Assembly (NCBI GenBank): GCA_964405775.1 | Contig: CAYOPG010000019.1 | Coordinates: 1-33,217 of the forward strand | DNA length: 33,217 nucleotides | Reading direction: 5' to 3' | From: JAAZFF01 sp964405775 | GTDB lineage: Bacteria > Verrucomicrobiota > Kiritimatiellia > RFP12 > UBA3636 | Shown here: positions 16,811 through 25,917 of the stretch, piece after piece | How positions within the stretch are numbered: the first letter of the stretch is position 1 | Layout of the letters: each line of letters opens with the position of its first letter | Notes under the pieces: model-generated | Database searches by the model: none | What the model was told of the DNA's origin: nothing | What the model saw: only the letters and a program-made list of their open reading frames with translations | Made by a program: the position numbers and the translations under genes

Positions 16811-19285
16811 TTACGCGCTTACGCTTTCAAGCTCTCTCTGAAGTTCTGGAGTTTCGACTGCTTCATACTCTTGGTTCTCAAGGGTGTATGCAGATTCCGC
16901 TTCGGACTTCTTGTTATCCGTCTTTTCAGTGATTTCTTCGACAAGGGCTTTCCATGAATGACGGCCAGCGAATTTTTTCTTGATGCTGTCGCGCCATAAG
17001 CGGTAGCTCGCCGGTTTTGACATGCGGAGCTCAACAATTTTGCGACATGTAGCAACCCACTTGCCGGCGTCGTTTGCGTCTATTGAGTATCCCGTTTCAC
17101 CTTCGATTATAATCTCTTGAGGGCCGCCGCTTTTTGTAACAAGCGCGGGAAGTCCGAGGGTCTGAGCCTCAAGCACCGTCATGCCGAACGTATCTGTGGT
17201 GCTGGGGAATACGAGAAGATCTGAGAGCAAGTACACGCATTTTAGCGAGTGGCGGTCCATTCGGCCGGTGAAAATGACGCTATCCTTGAATTTCGACAGT
17301 TTCTTTTCAAGCTCTTTCCGTTCCGGTCCATCGCCCGCAAGAACTAACCGCACTGGTAAACCTTTGGAACGCAATGCACTGAACAGATCTGCAAGAAGCT
17401 CAAGGTTCTTTTCCTTCCCGATCCGTCCCGCGTAACACAAGGTGAAAGCGTCTTCACGGAACCAGCATTTGCGTGTTGTAGCCAACGCAAGCTCGTCGAT
17501 CTGCGCGAACGAGGAGTCAAGCCCCCGCCGGAAAAGCTTCATCTTGGAAATGTCCAATCCTGAATCTGCGAGCTGCATCATGTAGTGGCGGCTTGGCACA
17601 AGAATTTTGTCTACTCGCTGGTAGAACCAGTTGATGTATCGCGACACAATATCGACTACTTGGGCGTCGCCGGTGACCTCCTTGGCCTGCATGGCAAAAT
17701 CGGTGTGGTAGACGGCTTCACAAGGGATGCCAAGCAGACGCGCCGCAGCCAGGCCTACGAGCCCCACAGGACCGGGCGTCGAAATAACGATTTTATCTGG
17801 GCGGGCCTTGGCGATCATGTCTATTGATTTCAAGATAGCCGGAAGTCTGGCGGTGTAGGCATTGTAGAATTCAGGGGTGAACTCGTATACGCAAGGGAGA
17901 CGCAATATATGCCTAGTGATCGCTAAATCTTTTTCGGCGTTCGTCGGACAGCCGACGATCAAAAGAGGTAGCCCCTCAGCTCGGGCTGTATTTGAAATCT
18001 CCTGCATTGTTACAGCCACCCCGTTTAGATCTGCGAAGGTGTCGGTAATCCAAAGCGTTCGCCTTGCGGCCGGTTTTTCCAGGTGGAATTCTTCTGACAG
18101 CTGGTTGTGAAGGTCTCTGCTTTGGTTGAGCACCCTCAGCGTGCTGACAAATGGCGCCGAGAACACAATGGCCGGGAGCAAGGAGCTGATGTACTTCATT
18201 ATACCCTGACTGGTTTTGCCGTTTATGCCGTCTTCAACGCTTTGCGCTATTGTGCCGGTGAAGTCGTCGACAAGCGCCCCTAGCGCCTCGTATGCCGCTT
18301 CGATCTGCCAGTTTGCTCCGTGCTGTTGCTTATCCTGCGATATCTGGTATAGGTTGTTTATGAAACGCGAAAGAATCTTGTCGCGCTTTGAATGGCGTAG
18401 GCCAAGCTTGCGCATAATCAGCTTTTCCTTGAAGCTTGGGCCAGCCGGATCGAACAGAATAGAGGAAAGCATGCTGACCATACCTGTGGTCTGGGGGCGG
18501 TTCTCATGCATGTACTCGCTTGCGATTTTGTATATGCCGTATGCCAGCGCTTTGTAGTCCCCGTAGCGGCCACCCGCTGTAGTCTGGCGATTTCGCAATG
18601 CATTAATGAATTCTTCTTTGGAGCCCGCCTCTGCGCACGTCCAGGTGTGTCCTACGAACAGACCCGCATGGTCGTCCGAGCCTCCCGTCACGCCCTTGTG
18701 CCAGCTGGTCGCCCCCCACGGGTCTATTCCGTGCTTTTCCGACAAGCGCTTTATATCCTCAGGAGTGATGTTCTGAAGAACTTCCTGAAACAAGTCGTTG
18801 CCTTCATGCCCGCGTGTGCCGTTGATGCCTTCGAAGACGTCAAACAGCACCAGCAGCTTCTCGACGTGATCGAGAGTGAGGCGCTTGTTGACGCTGTAAG
18901 TGGCGTGGGCTACCGAGCATGGGATGTTCTGCCCGCGCAGATAGTCGCGCAAGTTATATATGTTCTCTCTGGCACGCTGTATAGCCGCAAACTGTTCAGG
19001 GGTTATGTCATAGCACAGCACGTGTATCTTGCACCCGTCCTCAGGAAAGTATGCGGTGGCTTCCACGCTTACAAAGCAATCCTCGGGATGCATACGGCAG
19101 AGTTCTAGAGCGCCGTCGATCGTGTTGTGGTCTGTAATCGTGACATAGGTGTTCCCTTGCGCTTTAGCCATCTTGTAGATGGTTTCAACCGGCGTGTAGG
19201 ATTCGCTTGCCCCTAGGCGCTGTAGTATCCATTCCCCGGGATGACGTGAATGGAGCGAGTGGACGTGCATGTCTACGTGTATCAT
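16811..19285 (-). CDS. PHP-domain phosphoesterase fused to GT4 glycosyltransferase
   Basis: This encodes 824 aa from ATG 19285 (AGGG about 5 nt upstream). A GTG at 19315 extends it by 10 residues but has AGGAG only 1 nt away. Residues ~1-270 form a PHP metallophosphoesterase: HVDMHVHSLHS, ITDHNTIDGAL, HVLCYD, VAHATYS and a late GGSDDHAG. About 120 residues of helical linker follow, with a hydrophobic stretch (YISSLLPAIVFSAPFVSTL). Residues ~390-800 are a GT-B family 4 transferase: ITDTFADLNGVAVTMQEI, YHTDFA, CYAGRIGKEKNLELL and STTDTFGMTVLEAQTLG. GT4 enzymes use nucleotide sugars; a role in glycolipid or envelope glycan synthesis is likely, with the PHP half removing a phosphate. The exact substrate is unknown. 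It diverges from lpxK. Confidence 0.9.
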   Translation of the reverse strand: MIHVDMHVHSLHSRHPGEWILQRLGASESYTPVETIYKMAKAQGNTYVTITDHNTIDGALELCRMHPEDCFVSVEATAYFPEDGCKIHVLCYDITPEQFAAIQRARENIYNLRDYLRGQNIPCSVAHATYSVNKRLTLDHVEKLLVLFDVFEGINGTRGHEGNDLFQEVLQNITPEDIKRLSEKHGIDPWGATSWHKGVTGGSDDHAGLFVGHTWTCAEAGSKEEFINALRNRQTTAGGRYGDYKALAYGIYKIASEYMHENRPQTTGMVSMLSSILFDPAGPSFKEKLIMRKLGLRHSKRDKILSRFINNLYQISQDKQQHGANWQIEAAYEALGALVDDFTGTIAQSVEDGINGKTSQGIMKYISSLLPAIVFSAPFVSTLRVLNQSRDLHNQLSEEFHLEKPAARRTLWITDTFADLNGVAVTMQEISNTARAEGLPLLIVGCPTNAEKDLAITRHILRLPCVYEFTPEFYNAYTARLPAILKSIDMIAKARPDKIVISTPGPVGLVGLAAARLLGIPCEAVYHTDFAMQAKEVTGDAQVVDIVSRYINWFYQRVDKILVPSRHYMMQLADSGLDISKMKLFRRGLDSSFAQIDELALATTRKCWFREDAFTLCYAGRIGKEKNLELLADLFSALRSKGLPVRLVLAGDGPERKELEKKLSKFKDSVIFTGRMDRHSLKCVYLLSDLLVFPSTTDTFGMTVLEAQTLGLPALVTKSGGPQEIIIEGETGYSIDANDAGKWVATCRKIVELRMSKPASYRLWRDSIKKKFAGRHSWKALVEEITEKTDNKKSEAESAYTLENQEYEAVETPELQRELESVSA

Positions 19286-19396
19286 TTTTCCCTTTTTGGC
19301 TAGTGGTTGTTTCACGCTCCTATATTAGAAACTAACACTGTGCGGAAAATATTAACTGCATGTTAGATTATGATGAAAAGTCCAAAATCATTAACC

Positions 19397-19425
19397 TTGT
19401 GAAAAAAGCCCGTTTATCATACAAT
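19397..19425 (+). promoter_or_regulatory. Sigma70-type promoter of lpxK-ruvB-amidase
   Basis: TTGTGA (19397-19402), a 17-nt spacer and TACAAT (19420-19425) predict a start near 19432, leaving a leader of only about 16 nt before the lpxK ATG. Confidence 0.65.
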
Positions 19426-19447
19426 TAATAGGCGATTAACCTACGTC

Positions 19448-20689
19448 ATGAGAATAAGAAAAGCATTAGAAGCAACAGAAAACCGGTTACTGCCGATCAT
19501 CCAGTATGCCGGTGACGACGAGGGGCATGAGTGGCCCGTACGTTTGCTGCTTTGGGTTCTCAAACGACTTTCAAATATCTACCGTTTCATAGTGCAATCG
19601 CGGCTTTACCTTTACGAAAAAGGAGTGATAAGAAGGTTCCAGCTCGGATGTCAGGTTATCAGCATCGGCAACGTTACTGTAGGTGGTACCGGCAAAACCC
19701 CGATGGTCGAAAAACTAGCGCGAGAGTTGAGCGCGGAAGGCCGCAAGGTGGCGATACTAAGCCGAGGATACCGCAAAAAGGAAAAGAATTTTTTGAAGCG
19801 GATGGTTGCAGGATTCACCGGCGCCGACTCCCGGACGCCGCCACGCATCGTCTCCGATGGGGAGAACCTGCTTTTGGACAGCGAGATGAGCGGCGACGAA
19901 CCCTATATGCTTGCGACAAACCTGCCGAACGTCGTCATACTAGTCGACAAGAACAGGGTCAAAAGCGGTCGCTATGCAGTGAAACACTTCGGCTGCGACA
20001 CGTTGCTTCTGGATGACGGTCTCCAGTATCAGAAACTTGGACACAGGCTCGATCTAGTGCTTGTGGATCGCACCAATCCGTTCGGCAACGGTTACGTGCT
20101 GCCACGCGGGCTGCTACGTGAACCTGCGTCGAACATAGCCAGAGCGAAATTCATCTGCATAACCAAGGTGCATGGCGGCGACACCACCGAACTGCGCCGC
20201 AAAATACAAACTTATAACCCCACTGCGGGCATAATGGAATGTAATCATGTTCCGGTTTCGCTGATGGGAGCGTTTTCCCGTGAGCCGCATCCGCTTTCAA
20301 AACTGCAGGGTTTGAAAATCGTCGCTCTATCGGGCATCGCGTCGCCATTGAGCTTCGAATCCTCGCTCGAAAAGCTAGGAGCCACCATCGTAGAACGTAT
20401 GCGCTATGCGGACCACCACCGTTTTTCGCAACAAGAAATCATCGACATTGCGAACCACTCCAAAAGTCTTGGAGTAGACGCCATAATCACGACAGAGAAA
20501 GACGCCGTGCGCATGACACGAATAGACCGCCGCGCCGTTCCGATATATTTTCTTAGAATTGAAGTCGAATTCGTTAAAGGCAGCGAGGAATTCGAGCGGT
20601 GCATCAGCCAGATCACATTTTCAGACGTTCCAAAACCGATGCGGCGTGATGCAACAGTATCTGAGGCCAGCTTCTCCGCAGTCAATTGA
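19448..20689 (+). CDS. lpxK: Tetraacyldisaccharide 4'-kinase
   Basis: This encodes 413 aa. LpxK phosphorylates the lipid A disaccharide at the 4' position on the inner membrane. The P-loop segment ISIGNVTVGGTGKTP is diagnostic and is followed by VAILSRGYRKK, GDEPYMLA, VDKNRV, LLLDDGLQYQ and ALSGIASP. The N-terminus (~30-55) is the amphipathic membrane-binding part. The protein is longer than many LpxK by an N-terminal extension of about 30 residues and a C-terminal tail. It shows that the organism makes lipid A. There is no Shine-Dalgarno motif before the ATG. It is first of three plus-strand genes and lies 22 nt before ruvB. Confidence 0.95.
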   Translation: MRIRKALEATENRLLPIIQYAGDDEGHEWPVRLLLWVLKRLSNIYRFIVQSRLYLYEKGVIRRFQLGCQVISIGNVTVGGTGKTPMVEKLARELSAEGRKVAILSRGYRKKEKNFLKRMVAGFTGADSRTPPRIVSDGENLLLDSEMSGDEPYMLATNLPNVVILVDKNRVKSGRYAVKHFGCDTLLLDDGLQYQKLGHRLDLVLVDRTNPFGNGYVLPRGLLREPASNIARAKFICITKVHGGDTTELRRKIQTYNPTAGIMECNHVPVSLMGAFSREPHPLSKLQGLKIVALSGIASPLSFESSLEKLGATIVERMRYADHHRFSQQEIIDIANHSKSLGVDAIITTEKDAVRMTRIDRRAVPIYFLRIEVEFVKGSEEFERCISQITFSDVPKPMRRDATVSEASFSAVN

Positions 20690-20711
20690 CCCCTTTCCAC
20701 GGCAACAACCA

Positions 20712-21734
20712 ATGACACAGCCAATCGCAGAAACATTCAACCAACGCAACGCATCGCTTGACAACAAGCTGCGCCCCTCGTCGTTCCGTGACTTCATAGG
20801 CCAGGAGAAGGTTCGCGAAAGGTTGTTGCTTTGCGTGGAGGCAGCTTGCCAGCGCAATGAACCCCTTGACCATGTGATAATGTCCGGCCCCCCCGGACTT
20901 GGCAAAACCACGCTATGCTACATCCTTGGCGAAGCCATGGGCGTGCAGGTGAAGGCCACATCCGGGCCGGTAATAGAAAAACCCGCGGATCTGGCAGGTC
21001 TTCTCACATCGCTCAACCGCGGCGACATCCTTTTCATAGACGAGATACACCGCATGCAACGCACTGTGGAGGAATATCTTTACTCAGCCATGGAGGATTT
21101 CGTGATAGACATCATGATAGATCAGGGTGCCAACGCCCGTTCGATCCGCCTTGAACTGCCGCGATTTACACTTGTTGGCGCCACCACCCGTTCAGGCTTG
21201 ATTTCCGCTCCTCTGCGTTCACGCTTCGGGATCACGTCGCGTCTTGACTACTATGACGCTGAAGAACTGCGCCAGATCGTGACTCGCTCGGCAGGGCTGC
21301 TTGAGGTCAGCATAGACGAAGGCGGCGCCGCTGAGATCGCCAAGCGTTCGCGAGGAACGCCGCGAATCGCAAACAACCTGCTCCGTCGCGTGCGCGACTA
21401 TGCTCAGGTGCGCGCAGGCAACCACATTTCGAACGATATCGCAGACAAGGCTTTAACGATGCTCGACATCGACGCGAGCGGACTTGACGAGATGGACAAG
21501 CGCATAATAAACACAATCGTCTGCAAATTCAACGGGGGGCCGGTCGGACTTGGCTCAATAGCGGTGTCTGTAGGCGAGGAACCAGACACAATCGAAGAGG
21601 TATACGAACCATACTTGATTCAGGAAGGCTACATTAAACGCACGCAGAAAGGACGCGTGGCCACTCCCATAGCATGGAAGCTGGCAGGCCTTGAATTCCC
21701 GGAAACAGCACTCCAACCGGAACTCGGATTTTAA
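20712..21734 (+). CDS. ruvB: Holliday junction branch migration ATPase RuvB
   Basis: This encodes 340 aa from ATG 20712. The frame is open further upstream inside lpxK, but the family length and start fit 20712. AAA+ motifs present are Walker A GPPGLGKTT, Walker B LFIDEIHR, sensor 1 GATTRSG, arginine finger LRSRFG and sensor 2 RGTPRIANNLLRR. The C-terminal winged helix ends the protein (EEPDTIEEVYEPYLIQEG, RVATP). RuvB hexamers drive branch migration with RuvA. ruvA and ruvC are not adjacent. The next gene begins 2 nt after its stop. Confidence 0.97.
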   Translation: MTQPIAETFNQRNASLDNKLRPSSFRDFIGQEKVRERLLLCVEAACQRNEPLDHVIMSGPPGLGKTTLCYILGEAMGVQVKATSGPVIEKPADLAGLLTSLNRGDILFIDEIHRMQRTVEEYLYSAMEDFVIDIMIDQGANARSIRLELPRFTLVGATTRSGLISAPLRSRFGITSRLDYYDAEELRQIVTRSAGLLEVSIDEGGAAEIAKRSRGTPRIANNLLRRVRDYAQVRAGNHISNDIADKALTMLDIDASGLDEMDKRIINTIVCKFNGGPVGLGSIAVSVGEEPDTIEEVYEPYLIQEGYIKRTQKGRVATPIAWKLAGLEFPETALQPELGF

Positions 21735-21736
21735 TA

Positions 21737-23080
21737 ATGCTCCAAATAAAAACTTACCGACTCCACCTTGCAGCCTTGTTTGCCGGCATGACCGCGCTGT
21801 TGCTGCTCTCAGGCTGCGCCAGCAGCAAGGCGACTCTTGAAACCGGCGAACCGGAACAGACCAACGTTGTCTCAACTGTATCCGCCACAACTGCCACAAA
21901 CGCGGTGCCTTACTTTCTCGATGGTCCAGTTTTGGCAAACGGACAGGAACTGCCACACGGGCCTATCTCGCGTCAACGGGTTGCAATCCCGGAGCGTGTC
22001 CGTGAGGAGACGATTAAACCCAAGGTGCCAGCCGGTAAGAGCGCGGATGCCGTGCCACAAGTCGCTCCTCCGGACTCGTCACCCTCAGCAAAGGCCTGGG
22101 AAATCAAACTGAAAATGGGGAGTGAACTTGCCGTCATAGACGGAGTATTGGTTTACCTGTCGGAACCGGCAATCGCCCTGGATGCCAAAGGGAAAAAACT
22201 TGCAGTCCAGCCAGTGGATCAGAAGAGTATAATAGCGCCGCTTAAAACAGCGCACACAAACCCCATCTCCCAAAGCCGGCCGTTGCGCGTTTTCATCGAT
22301 CCTGGTCATGGAGGCGGGGATCCCGGCGCTCGCTCCAAAAACCTTAAACTATCCGAATGCGATCTTGTGCTTGATATCTCCAAAAGACTTGCGGAGCTTC
22401 TGCGCAACGCCGGGTTCGACGTGAGATTATCGCGCAACGGGCCGTCGATTTCCCAGACGCTTGAAGGCCGCGCAGAAAACGCCTTTCGCTGGAAGGCTGA
22501 CGTGTTCCTGAGCATCCACATAAACGCCAGCACGAGTTCAAGCCCGAATGGATTTGAAACATATATTCTGCCCGCGCTCGGCATGAAGAACAGTAACGGG
22601 CGTCTGCCCGGCAACGCGCACGATGTACGCAACATGCAGCTCGGATACGCCATACAGCGAAGGGCGATTAAGACCTCCGGTTATGTAGACCGCGGCCTCC
22701 GCCGCGCTCGGTTCACTGTGCTGCGCGAAGCAAAAATGCCAGCAGCGCTAATAGAATGCGGTTTCATCTCCTCAGGGAAAGATATCAAGTTGCTGGAGAC
22801 CTCAAGCGGTCGAGAACGCATCGCACTTGGAATATACCAAGGCCTCTGCGACTATGCGTACGGCACAATGTCGCCAGGTCTGGCAGCCCATCCCGTAGTA
22901 GATCCCAACACAATCAAACCAGGTTCGCTTGCTAAAACTTCGATCGACATCGCCCCAAGAGAGATCGTAAAGATGGACGATATAGAAGCCTGGAAGCCAC
23001 CAGAGTACAAGCCAAATCCAAACGAAGACCCGGTTGTGGCCGAAACTCGGCGCCGAGTAGAAAAAGCCGCCGGGCTGTAG
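21737..23080 (+). CDS. N-acetylmuramoyl-L-alanine amidase, lipoprotein
   Basis: This encodes 447 aa. The N-terminus is a lipoprotein signal with lipobox LLSGC (Cys27), followed by a low-complexity linker to ~180. The Amidase_3 catalytic domain follows with the zinc ligands in FIDPGHGGGDPGA, the Glu of KLSECDLVLDI, SIHINA, and the catalytic Glu in ALIECGFIS. It cuts the amide between MurNAc and the stem peptide, and acts in the periplasm anchored to a membrane. About 100 C-terminal residues follow the domain. It is last of the lpxK-ruvB-amidase unit and ends 1 nt before the end of the convergent ABC gene, with no terminator between them. Confidence 0.93.
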   Translation: MLQIKTYRLHLAALFAGMTALLLLSGCASSKATLETGEPEQTNVVSTVSATTATNAVPYFLDGPVLANGQELPHGPISRQRVAIPERVREETIKPKVPAGKSADAVPQVAPPDSSPSAKAWEIKLKMGSELAVIDGVLVYLSEPAIALDAKGKKLAVQPVDQKSIIAPLKTAHTNPISQSRPLRVFIDPGHGGGDPGARSKNLKLSECDLVLDISKRLAELLRNAGFDVRLSRNGPSISQTLEGRAENAFRWKADVFLSIHINASTSSSPNGFETYILPALGMKNSNGRLPGNAHDVRNMQLGYAIQRRAIKTSGYVDRGLRRARFTVLREAKMPAALIECGFISSGKDIKLLETSSGRERIALGIYQGLCDYAYGTMSPGLAAHPVVDPNTIKPGSLAKTSIDIAPREIVKMDDIEAWKPPEYKPNPNEDPVVAETRRRVEKAAGL

Positions 23081-23081
23081 C

Positions 23082-23876
23082 TCAATAGTGGTCGACGGTG
23101 ATCGAGCCGACGTTGATGTTCATGTCTTCCGCGTCCTCGACCTTGTCCACTCGCCCGCCCTTTATCCAAACTATGCGGTCGGATGCCTTGAGCATCTTGT
23201 AGTCATGTGTCGCGGTTATCACCGTGACACCCTGGTTGTGGCAGAGTTCGGAGAGGAGTTCTATGATTTCCTCTCCTGTCTTCTGGTCCAGATTCGCAGT
23301 AGGCTCGTCGGCGAGGATAATAGCGGGGTCATTTGCCAGCGCGCGCGCAATCGCAACGCGCTGCTGCTGGCCGCCCGACATTTCGCCCGGGGTATGTTCG
23401 AGGCGGTGGCCAAGACCGACAATTTTCATTACTTCAGTGGCGCGCTTCTTTGCTTCAGAGTCGCTGGCACCAAGGAATGTAAGCGGCAGCATAACGTTTC
23501 CGAGTCCTGTTAGCCACGGGATGAGGTTATAAGTCTGAAACACGTACCCTATGTGTTTGCAGCGGAAATACGACAACTCGCGTGAACGGAGTTTTGGCAG
23601 AGAAACACCTCCGACCGAAACTTCACCGGCGGAGGGTTTGTCCAGAGCCCCTATCATGTTGAACAATGTCGATTTTCCAGACCCTGACGGCCCCATTATA
23701 GAGAGATACTCCTCTCGGTATACGTCGAGGTTGATGCCGCTGAGTGCGTAGACCTTCTCGTCGCCCTTCGCGAACACCTTGTCCACGCCGCGCACCGACA
23801 CGAGGACTTTCTTGCCCGCAGGGGGCGGAGGAGGCATGTAGCCCGCCACCTGTGTGTCTTGTTTTTCTACTGCCAT
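23082..23876 (-). CDS. ABC transporter ATPase, LolD/MacB type (second copy)
   Basis: This encodes 264 aa from ATG 23876 (AGGAGG 9 nt upstream); the open frame upstream to 23924 is not needed. Motifs present are Walker A GPSGSGKST, Q-loop YVFQTYNL, signature MSGGQQQRVAIA, Walker B IILADEPTANLD and H-loop TATHD. A short Pro/Gly-rich leader (YMPPPPPAG) precedes the domain. This class powers FtsX-type permeases that work on substrates outside the inner membrane rather than importing across it. It is the last gene of the five-gene operon, 16 nt after the OPT-like gene, and is a paralogue of the ATPase at 30944-31711. It probably serves one of the two FtsX-type permeases in the operon. Confidence 0.95.
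   Translation of the reverse strand: MAVEKQDTQVAGYMPPPPPAGKKVLVSVRGVDKVFAKGDEKVYALSGINLDVYREEYLSIMGPSGSGKSTLFNMIGALDKPSAGEVSVGGVSLPKLRSRELSYFRCKHIGYVFQTYNLIPWLTGLGNVMLPLTFLGASDSEAKKRATEVMKIVGLGHRLEHTPGEMSGGQQQRVAIARALANDPAIILADEPTANLDQKTGEEIIELLSELCHNQGVTVITATHDYKMLKASDRIVWIKGGRVDKVEDAEDMNINVGSITVDHY
23238..23247 (+). repeat. GTGGCAGAGT repeat, copy 6
   Basis: Preceded by T. It lies antisense in the second ABC ATPase gene, where the sense strand codes L-C-H. Confidence 0.6.
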
Positions 23877-23892
23877 AATAAAACTCCTCCTG

Positions 23893-25890
23893 CTAATAAA
23901 CCATTGTGCTGACGGATTTGACAAGGAACACCAGTCCCACCGCGAGCATCGAGACGAGTCCTGTGCCTACAAAGAATCCGGATGAGACCACCGGGATCAT
24001 CCGGCGCCACTCGGCTCCGTATTTCTTTTCAAAATAATATTTTCCCACGAGCGCGCCGATGAAGTTGGGAATTACGCTGTGCGGAGCCGTCTGGCCAAGA
24101 CCCCTGACACAACCGAAAAACAGCATTGTAGGGGCGCCGAACCATCCGAGCACACTCATCAGAACGGCGGCAGAGCCGAAGCCGGCAATGAACCGCCCGA
24201 AGCCCAGTGCCTCCGAGAACTGGGAGTACTCCCCAAGCGTAGCGGAATAGAGAAGGCATGCGTTTTTGGCGTTCAGGTCCCATATCTCCATCGTGAACGG
24301 ATATACGACGGACGGGATTTCAGCGAGTCCCCAGATGAAGCTTGAGAAAAACAGCGTGGAGAGTATTACGACGGGGAACAGGAACAGCTGCGCCTTCCAG
24401 ATCGAAGTGAATTTGCAACCAAGGAGTTCCGCCTGTTTGTAGTTAATAACTTCTATTCCGTAGTTGGATTTCGGGATAGGCAGGAACCATATCTTAACGC
24501 CTTTATAGCCGGAGAGAATAAATGCGAGCTCTGTAATGAAGGGTATCTCGATAACCTGCCCGGCCAGTCCCTCAAGGCGTGCGGTCACATACGATATTAG
24601 GGGCGTGTAAAGGAAGCCGAAGAAGAAAAGTACAAGCATTACTCCGGGGTGCCAATCAATCAGGTAGCCGGATAAAAGTATATACCCAGTGCATGATATC
24701 GCGTAGGTCACGAAAAACAGCCACGAAGGCATGTGGCCGCGTTTTTTCGAAAGCTCGTCGATTCTTTGCTTGTGATCTTTCGCTTTACCAGCTTTGCGGC
24801 TCCTTCTAACAGTAACGATGGCAACGCCGATACCGTAAAATGCGATCGCGAGCGAGATGCCTATCTGGAAGCTGAAGTAGAAGTCGATGTTGTTTGCGAA
24901 CAGCGTGAGCACCGTAGTGTCGCCAGGTTCCCACGTCTGCATCATGCCCGCCCTGTACAGAATAGGATTCAGTATGAACGTGAAGAGCAGACCAAAGAAA
25001 GAGCCAACCATCGAGAAGAACGGCAGCGTCATGCCGAGAATAAAGTTGCCCATATCGAACGACAACCCGGTGGCAGTTGCAGGCAGTAATTCCCTGGTGT
25101 ACGGCGTGAAATCGGCGAAGGGTATCTTGAAGATCATGAGCGTTTCATTAAAGAATGCACCGCTCAAGGTTGGCACCGCCATATATATCAGACCGAATAT
25201 CATTCCGATGCCGGAACCAACGCAGAACATGCGCCAACGGACGCTGGATCCGGCTGTTTTGGCGGAACCGTCAACTTGCTCTGAAATAGCGAGAATGCCC
25301 TGAGCGCCGACAGGTGCCATGGGGAACGGCAAACGCTCAATATCCGATGTGAGCCTGAAAAGGCCGTATCCTAGCACTGTGCTGCTGAATCTCCCCATGA
25401 TCTGCTGGAAAAGAAGCAGTCCGACCGCCGGCAACCATGCTTTGCTCAAGAAAGAACGCGGCGCCTCGTCGAGGTTTGGCGGGGCGACCCAGTTCGGAAT
25501 CATATCGGCGATGCCCGTGGAGACAGCAGCGTCGGACCGCACCCAGAATTGCGTCCACAGCAAAGGTCCGCCACCCATTATCATGCCCGACATGTAGAAC
25601 AGTATGAAAAGCTGCGCGCGTGACATTTTGACGTTGGCGCGCTTGGCAACTTCAACGAAAAGCAGCACCGTGACCCACTGCGCGGCTCCGCCTATGCCAA
25701 CTCCAGCAACAAGCCCCATGTACAGGGCACCAGGCACCATAACGAGCGCCACGAAAAGCGTGCCTATAAGAGAGGTAAGGTTAAAGCCGTCTTCGAAAGT
25801 ATCAGGAACCTCAAGGAGCTGCCGGAATTCCTCCAGCTCCCTATCCGGACCCTTCACGCGGCGTCTAAACAATTTATTCAAATTAATCAT
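23893..25890 (-). CDS. Multispanning OPT-like membrane protein of unknown function
   Basis: This encodes 665 aa with about 12-15 hydrophobic helices and almost no soluble domain. The start ATG 25890 has GGGAG 10 nt upstream; a TTG at 25899 is less likely. LYMGLVAGVGIGGAAQW and RLPFPMAPVGAQGILAI resemble the glycine/proline-rich repeats of oligopeptide-transporter (OPT) superfamily proteins, and similar unnamed proteins occur in PVC bacteria and archaea as far as I recall. I cannot assign a substrate. A lysine-rich cytoplasmic loop near the middle (RRSRKAGKAKDHKQ) supports a two-half layout. It lies 27 nt after the giant permease and 16 nt before the ATPase, so it belongs to the ABC operon, an unusual partnership. 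Confidence 0.8.
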   Translation of the reverse strand: MINLNKLFRRRVKGPDRELEEFRQLLEVPDTFEDGFNLTSLIGTLFVALVMVPGALYMGLVAGVGIGGAAQWVTVLLFVEVAKRANVKMSRAQLFILFYMSGMIMGGGPLLWTQFWVRSDAAVSTGIADMIPNWVAPPNLDEAPRSFLSKAWLPAVGLLLFQQIMGRFSSTVLGYGLFRLTSDIERLPFPMAPVGAQGILAISEQVDGSAKTAGSSVRWRMFCVGSGIGMIFGLIYMAVPTLSGAFFNETLMIFKIPFADFTPYTRELLPATATGLSFDMGNFILGMTLPFFSMVGSFFGLLFTFILNPILYRAGMMQTWEPGDTTVLTLFANNIDFYFSFQIGISLAIAFYGIGVAIVTVRRSRKAGKAKDHKQRIDELSKKRGHMPSWLFFVTYAISCTGYILLSGYLIDWHPGVMLVLFFFGFLYTPLISYVTARLEGLAGQVIEIPFITELAFILSGYKGVKIWFLPIPKSNYGIEVINYKQAELLGCKFTSIWKAQLFLFPVVILSTLFFSSFIWGLAEIPSVVYPFTMEIWDLNAKNACLLYSATLGEYSQFSEALGFGRFIAGFGSAAVLMSVLGWFGAPTMLFFGCVRGLGQTAPHSVIPNFIGALVGKYYFEKKYGAEWRRMIPVVSSGFFVGTGLVSMLAVGLVFLVKSVSTMVY

Positions 25891-25917
25891 GGATTTCAAT
25901 CTCCCGGCACCGGCTCC

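Noticed and set aside
18506..19108. 200-codon plus-strand open frame over the PHP domain
   Set aside because: It is a shadow of the PHP-coding strand, with composition driven by the opposite frame.
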